From Clostridia bacterium (GTDB taxonomy: Bacteria > Bacillota > Clostridia > CAKSNL01 > HGM11501), in the NCBI GenBank assembly GCA_030535815.1, contig JAUNRD010000107.1:1-6595 (forward strand): 6,595 nt of DNA, read 5' to 3'. Both the position numbers and the translations under genes were made by a program. Numbering within the stretch: the stretch's first letter is position 1; every line of letters begins with the position of its first letter. Shown one piece after another: positions 1 through 3,950 of this stretch. The notes under the pieces are model-generated. The model ran no database searches. It had not been told where the DNA came from and saw only the letters and a program-made list of their open reading frames with translations.

Positions 1-32
1 AAAAAAGAAGCTGTGTTTCCACAGCTTCTTTT
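1..32 (-). terminator. Rho-independent terminator after the beta-helix gene
   Basis: A perfect 13 bp inverted repeat (3-15 pairing with 20-32) encloses a 4-nt loop. Read on the minus strand the loop is GAAA, a GNRA-type tetraloop, and the hairpin is followed by a run of U (positions 6-1, four of them inside the stem). It starts only 3 nt after the TAA stop at 36-38, so it most likely ends the two-gene transcript. Read on the plus strand the same stem is followed by only four T, all within the stem, so bidirectional action is possible but weaker. The window edge cuts off any further U residues. Confidence 0.9.
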
Positions 33-35
33 AAG

Positions 36-3000
36 TTATTTTGTAATTGTAACCGTCTGTGTAGCGCCGTCCCATGCCACGTTGTAGCCAAGGTGTTCGG
101 ATATAAATCTTATCGGCACAAAGGTACGGTTGTCGGTAATTCTGGGAGGTGCAAGAAGTGTATACATAAGCTTACCGTTTTTGGTGGTGGTTACATATAC
201 ATTCTTATAACGAATCTGAAGATAGATTTCGGTATCGCCCTTCTTGATTGTTACTCCCTGAACATCGCCGTCCCATCCGATTTCTGCGCCCATAAGTTCA
301 AGTAAGCCACGGAGAGGAATGAAGGTTGTTCCGTTTTCGATGTAAGGAGCAACGTCAAGTGTTACCTTTTCGTCCTTATTCATAATTTCTGTGCTTCCGA
401 TTGTGAGCTTATATTCTTCGGCTTCTGCCTTAAGTCTTTCTTCTCTGACATAATAATCTTCATAGAAGTCAACCTCACCGCAGGAAGCAATGTTACCCTT
501 ACCCTTGTGGATAAAGAATTTAACATAACGTGCTTCGATAGGCTCATCAAAATAGCTGTAGTGACGTCCGAAATGTCTTTCCTCGGTTGCAATTTTTGCA
601 TGGTCAACATCAATTACGAAGTCTACGCCATCGGTACTTGTCATTATAGAATATTCCATCCAGTAACCGTCCATATCCGCAGACTGTCTGGGATAGTAGG
701 AAATTGCTGACATCTTCTTAACTTCGCCAAGGTCAACTGTAAATTCGAAGTCGTTGGGGATTCTTGCAGTTCCAACCTGCCAGAAGGATGCATCAACGCC
801 GTCAATTACTTTTTCTATTCTATTATTTGACCACCAGTCATAGTCGTATGAAACGGATGCCTGGCTCTTGTCAAGCGGATAGAGTGCTTCTTTTTCGGCG
901 ATTCCCATAAGGTCTTTAGCAGCCACTGTTTCAAGATCCTTGTTTTCGGAAAGAAGATAAATTTCCGCAAGTGTACCGTAGTTTGCAACTGCTTCAATAA
1001 ACTTTATTCTTATTTTTCCGGTCTTGATATTTCTTGCAAACTCGTGATGCTTGATACCGTGACCGGAAGGATATTCACCCTGAAGGATAAGTACCCACTC
1101 CCCGTTTTCTTCCACATAGTAATCAACCTTTGTGGGAACACCGGAGCCGTTTGAATCCTGTCTGGGGAGAATTTCAATACCCGAAATTACGGTTTCGGAA
1201 GGAAGAGTAACATCAAATATGAAAGGAAGGTCGTCCTTTTCAACGATTGTACCTGCTTCCGCTCTGTACCATGAGTGCCAGAATGTTTTGGTATCGCCGT
1301 CTATCACGCGATTTGCCTGGTCCTGTCTTGAGTTTATTTCAACTTTCCAACCGGTTTTGGGAACATAGCCTTCACCGGGAGCTTTCGCTGTGGAATTGGG
1401 GTTTTTCTGCCATACAACTCTGTCGCCGTCAACCTTACCGATGTATGCTTCTTCGGGATCTAAAACGATGTTTTCCGCACCTGTCAAATTTGATGCATTG
1501 GCAATTTTTTCACCCTCTGCAAAAGCATTACTTACAAATATCTTCTTTGTAAGAGTACCGGTAAATGTTACTGTGTCGGGAGTTTTTGCAACAAGGTTAT
1601 AGGCTGCTCCGCTTGCGTTTTTATTGTTCTTAATTTCTGCATCGCCTGAAATTACAACCTTTGATGTGTCGGGAACATTTACACCACCGCCTGTGCAGTT
1701 TTCAATTGTACCGCCGTTCATATAGAATGTTCCAAGATGTGTATGAACGCCGCCACCGCCGTAGTTAGCCTTACAGTCGGTGATTTTCGAGCCGGATTCC
1801 ATTATAAGAGTACCCTGCTTTGTCGCAGTTGAATACAATAAAACTGCTCCGCCGTTATCGGCAAGACCGTTTTTAACTGTAGTACCCTTGCCGAGAGTAA
1901 GAGTTGCGGCAGAAACTAAAATGCTCTTCTGATTTAAGTCAAGTGTCACATCATAAAGCTTGAAGTCAGAATTTACGTCTACGCTTAATTTAGCTTCAGC
2001 CTTAAGTGTGTGGCCGTGACCGTTGATTACTGCATTTACACCAAGATAGTTATTATAGCAATCGAGTATTGCGTCGCGGAGAAGGTGAATTTCGCCACTC
2101 TTTGAACGGATTGCTTCGTCAACTGATGCGAATGTGTTAGACTCTTCCCCTGCATAGCAGGCAGCACCTGTTTCCTGGAACGCAACGCCGCCCGATACTG
2201 CTTCGGAGCTCTTTTTAAGAACTATCTTTGAGCCGTCAACGCTTCCGACTAAGCCTGCATCAACATCGCTTACGATATTGGTAGCGCCGGATACCGCATC
2301 TTCAATAATACCAACCTGACCTGCAAGATCAACCTTGGGTGTTACGCCGATTTTACCTGTAAGCGCACCTGTTACCTTCATAGGTGTCTGAAGATTTACA
2401 TTAAGTGTGCTTCCGTCAGCCTTTTTATTGCCTGTTACGGATGCACCGCCTGATACGATAAATGTACCTGTTGATGCCGCATTTACACCGCCGCCTGTGC
2501 AGTTGGTAATCATACCGCCCTTCATTTCAAAGGTTCCCTGATGGGTGTGGATACCGCCACCGCCGTAGTTTGCCACGCAGTCGGTAATTAATGCACCGTC
2601 TTCCATTATGATTTTACTCTGAACATACATAATTGCGGCGCCGCCGTTATTGGCAAGACCGTTTTTAATGGTTGTTCCCTTACCAATTGTAAGCTGAGTT
2701 TTTGCACCTGACACTACCATACTCTTCTGATTTAAGTCAACTGTTACGTTCTTTAAGGTAATAATGCAGTTTAAGTCAATGTGCCATTCTCCACCTGTTA
2801 TCTTAATTGTATAACCGTGACCGTCAATCACAGCATTTGCACTGAAGAAATGTTCTGAAGTATCAAGTTCAGCATGTCTTAAAAGGTGAATGTTTCCGCC
2901 TTTTTTAATAGCGTCCTTAAGATTATCAAAGGTATTTGATTCTGTATCAACATAGCATACTGCGCCTGTTCCGTCAAAGGAAACATTGCCCTTGGACTTA

Positions 3001-3935
3001 TCGGAGGTGTTTCCGTATTCGCCTGTATATGCCGTACCTGTAGGAACTGTTGTGTTTTCAGAAGTGTTACCGGCAGGAGTCACAACCGGAGCCAGCGCCT
3101 TGCCGTTTCCGAGTATTACATCGGAGCCCGAAGGTGTTCCGACCAGGGATGCATCAACGTCGCTTACGATTGCATTAAGACCTGTTGCACTTCCTTCAAC
3201 AACACCGATTTTATTTTCAAGCTCTGCCTTGGGTGTTACGCCGATTCTACCTGTAAGATTGCCTGTTACCTTAATGGGAGTATGCACGTTTACGTTAAGT
3301 GTGCTTCCGTCAGCCTTTTTATTGCCTGTAACGGTTGCATTTCCGCTCACAATAAATGTGCTTCCTGCCGCAACGTTTACACCGCCGCCTGTGCAGTTTG
3401 TAATTTTACCGCCCTTCATTTCAAAGGTTCCCTGATGGGTGTGGATACCGCCACCGCCGTAGTTTGCCACGCAGTCGGTAATTAATGCACCGTCTTCCAT
3501 TATGATTTTACTCTGAACATACATAATTGCGGCGCCGCCGTTATTGGCAAGACCGTTTTTGATGGTTGTGCCCTTACCTATTGTAAGAACGGTGGTGTTA
3601 CCCGATACAACCATACTCTTCTGATTTAAGTCGATTGTCACATCGTAAAGTGCAAGGTTACACTTTAAGTCAACGTGCCATTCACCGTTAAGTACTTTTA
3701 CGGTATATCCGTGACCGTAAATTTTTGCGTTAAGGTTGTAAAAATGTGCGCTGCAGTCAAGCTCTGCATCGGAAAGAAGGTGAACCTCTCCGCCTTTTTT
3801 CAAAGCCTCTGCCAATGATTCATAGGTATTCGATTCGGAATCGACATAGCAAACCGCAGAGGATGCGGAAGTATGAATTCCGCAAAGGGATAAAAGCATA
3901 ACTAATGCTAAAGATAATGCAAATATTTTTTTCAT
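36..3935 (-). CDS. Exported triple beta-helix protein with two F5/8C domains and a C-terminal stalk domain
   Basis: This 1299-residue secreted protein is of unknown exact function. Seen: a signal peptide at 1 to ~27 (MKKIF, then a long hydrophobic stretch, then SASSA). Three homologous units follow at ~27-276, 325-575 and 591-845. Each opens with a C-Y-x-x-x-E-S-N-T motif and a GHG-x-T motif, then Gly-rich rungs (NGGA, YGGGG, CTGGGVN) typical of right-handed parallel beta-helices. Two discoidin/F5/8C (CBM32-like) domains lie at ~862-995 and ~1020-1159, each with a D-G-x-x-x-x-x-F-W and a PRQ motif. A copper-amine-oxidase-N1-like stalk domain ends the protein (~1175-1299: IPLRG, FVPIRFISEHLG, VAWDG). 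The start is the ATG at 3935, set by an AAGGAGG 8 nt upstream and by the signal peptide. It lies 15 bp after the glycosidase-like gene, so the two are probably co-transcribed. Family knowledge: beta-helices of this kind serve as polysaccharide lyases or hydrolases, or as adhesins. A glycan-binding or glycan-cleaving surface protein is inferred. No LPXTG, SLH or membrane anchor is visible. Confidence 0.9.
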   Translation of the reverse strand: MKKIFALSLALVMLLSLCGIHTSASSAVCYVDSESNTYESLAEALKKGGEVHLLSDAELDCSAHFYNLNAKIYGHGYTVKVLNGEWHVDLKCNLALYDVTIDLNQKSMVVSGNTTVLTIGKGTTIKNGLANNGGAAIMYVQSKIIMEDGALITDCVANYGGGGIHTHQGTFEMKGGKITNCTGGGVNVAAGSTFIVSGNATVTGNKKADGSTLNVNVHTPIKVTGNLTGRIGVTPKAELENKIGVVEGSATGLNAIVSDVDASLVGTPSGSDVILGNGKALAPVVTPAGNTSENTTVPTGTAYTGEYGNTSDKSKGNVSFDGTGAVCYVDTESNTFDNLKDAIKKGGNIHLLRHAELDTSEHFFSANAVIDGHGYTIKITGGEWHIDLNCIITLKNVTVDLNQKSMVVSGAKTQLTIGKGTTIKNGLANNGGAAIMYVQSKIIMEDGALITDCVANYGGGGIHTHQGTFEMKGGMITNCTGGGVNAASTGTFIVSGGASVTGNKKADGSTLNVNLQTPMKVTGALTGKIGVTPKVDLAGQVGIIEDAVSGATNIVSDVDAGLVGSVDGSKIVLKKSSEAVSGGVAFQETGAACYAGEESNTFASVDEAIRSKSGEIHLLRDAILDCYNNYLGVNAVINGHGHTLKAEAKLSVDVNSDFKLYDVTLDLNQKSILVSAATLTLGKGTTVKNGLADNGGAVLLYSTATKQGTLIMESGSKITDCKANYGGGGVHTHLGTFYMNGGTIENCTGGGVNVPDTSKVVISGDAEIKNNKNASGAAYNLVAKTPDTVTFTGTLTKKIFVSNAFAEGEKIANASNLTGAENIVLDPEEAYIGKVDGDRVVWQKNPNSTAKAPGEGYVPKTGWKVEINSRQDQANRVIDGDTKTFWHSWYRAEAGTIVEKDDLPFIFDVTLPSETVISGIEILPRQDSNGSGVPTKVDYYVEENGEWVLILQGEYPSGHGIKHHEFARNIKTGKIRIKFIEAVANYGTLAEIYLLSENKDLETVAAKDLMGIAEKEALYPLDKSQASVSYDYDWWSNNRIEKVIDGVDASFWQVGTARIPNDFEFTVDLGEVKKMSAISYYPRQSADMDGYWMEYSIMTSTDGVDFVIDVDHAKIATEERHFGRHYSYFDEPIEARYVKFFIHKGKGNIASCGEVDFYEDYYVREERLKAEAEEYKLTIGSTEIMNKDEKVTLDVAPYIENGTTFIPLRGLLELMGAEIGWDGDVQGVTIKKGDTEIYLQIRYKNVYVTTTKNGKLMYTLLAPPRITDNRTFVPIRFISEHLGYNVAWDGATQTVTITK
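39..413 (-). other. Copper-amine-oxidase-N1-like stalk domain of the beta-helix protein
   Basis: Residues ~1175-1299 form two related halves: TTFIPLRGLLELMGAEIGWD and, later, RTFVPIRFISEHLG followed by VAWDGATQTVTIT. This is the typical pattern of the domain named after the N-terminal stalk of copper amine oxidase. It occurs widely on exported clostridial and Paenibacillus-type proteins, without amine oxidase activity. A structural or surface-associating role is inferred. Confidence 0.85.
459..878 (-). other. F5/8 type C (CBM32-like) domain 2
   Basis: Residues ~1020-1159. The same layout as domain 1 recurs: VIDGVDASFWQ, FTVDLGEVKKM, YYPRQ, a STDGVDF hairpin, ARYVKFFI and a terminal CGEVDFYE strand. 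The two copies are clearly divergent in sequence, so this is not a recent duplication. Confidence 0.8.
951..1352 (-). other. F5/8 type C (CBM32-like) domain 1
   Basis: Residues ~862-995 of the beta-helix protein. Features typical of discoidin-like carbohydrate-binding modules are VIDGDTKTFWHSWY near the start, LPFIFDVTL, a mid-domain ILPRQD followed by G-x-P, and a terminal LAEIYL strand. This fold usually binds a glycan through surface loops; the ligand cannot be read from the sequence. Confidence 0.8.
1401..2165 (-). repeat. Beta-helix unit 3 (residues ~591-845)
   Basis: The most divergent of the three units, sharing the same frame of motifs: C593, GHG 639-641, NQKS 668-671, C721, HTH 731-733, C747 and the CTGGGVNV rung. 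It has a short insertion around residues 701-708 (YSTATKQG replaces MYVQSK), and its C-terminal part (~775-845) is only weakly like units 1 and 2. It is followed by a Pro/Gly linker and the first F5/8C domain. Confidence 0.8.
2211..2963 (-). repeat. Beta-helix unit 2 (residues ~325-575)
   Basis: Closest relative of unit 1: residues 415-485 match unit 1 residues 117-187 at 70 of 71 positions (K177 becomes M475). Landmarks are C327, GHG 372-374, NQKS 402-405, C453, HTH 463-465 and C479. A short ~15-residue linker (576-590) leads to unit 3, much shorter than the 48-residue linker before unit 2. Confidence 0.85.
2513..2666. repeat. 154 bp exact direct repeat, copy B (in unit 2)
   Basis: Second copy of the exact tract, coding for residues 424-474. 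The 9 codons next to it on one side (2667-2693 versus 3561-3587) code for the same residues but differ at three third-codon positions. The 10 codons beyond the K/M change on the other side (2481-2510 versus 3375-3404) differ at two. The tract itself has none. A second exact block of 35 bp, 2401-2435 versus 3295-3329, lies in the same alignment. Confidence 0.95.
3108..3857 (-). repeat. Beta-helix unit 1 (residues ~27-276)
   Basis: This is the first of three internal homologous units. Landmarks are C29, the cap-like SLAEALKKGGEVHLL (a pattern commonly seen at the N-terminal cap of beta-helix surface proteins), GHG at 74-76, NQKS at 104-107, GGGGIHTH at 160-167, C155 and C181. A Thr/Ser/Gly-rich linker (about 277-324) separates it from unit 2. 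Unit 1 to unit 2 offset is 298 codons. Confidence 0.85.
3407..3560. repeat. 154 bp exact direct repeat, copy A (in unit 1)
   Basis: Bases 3407-3560 are identical to 2513-2666 (offset 894) by direct comparison. The tract codes for residues 126-176, the core rungs with GGAAIMY and GGGGIHTH. Differences resume immediately on both sides. Confidence 0.95.
3855..3935 (-). other. Signal peptide (Sec/SPase I)
   Basis: Residues 1-27 show a KK-positive start, about 15 hydrophobic residues (ALSLALVMLLSLCGI) and a small-residue c-region HTSASSA. Cleavage after A27 (S at -3) or A24 (T at -3) would both fit SPase I. The single Cys at residue 18 is preceded by L, not G/A/S, and sits inside the hydrophobic core, so a lipoprotein signal is unlikely. 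Confidence 0.85.
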
Positions 3936-3943
3936 TTATTCCG

Positions 3944-3950
3944 CCTCCTT
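3944..3950 (-). promoter_or_regulatory. Shine-Dalgarno sequence of the beta-helix gene
   Basis: AAGGAGG on the minus strand, 8 nt before the ATG at 3935, fixes the start. It begins directly after the TAA stop (3953-3951) of the upstream gene. The 15 bp gap leaves no room for a promoter, so translation of the second gene may be coupled to the end of the first. Confidence 0.93.

Noticed and set aside
36..413. Copper amine oxidase enzyme
   Set aside because: Only the stalk-like domain is present. No catalytic amine oxidase domain, topaquinone motif or copper-ligand set is seen.
2986..3435. A 149-codon open frame on the plus strand
   Set aside because: It lies antisense to beta-helix unit 1 and the linker, has a Ser/Pro/Val-rich composition that mirrors the Gly/Thr-rich codons of the real gene, and shows no domain. 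The other short frames on either strand are rejected for the same reason.
1401..3857. CRISPR or satellite-type repeat array
   Set aside because: The repeats are in frame within one coding sequence, about 250 codons long, with diverged rather than uniform copies. They are protein-domain repeats.
3879..3887. Lipoprotein signal at Cys18 of the beta-helix protein
   Set aside because: The residue before the Cys is Leu rather than Gly, Ala or Ser, and the Cys is inside the hydrophobic stretch. A normal SPase I site follows at SASSA.
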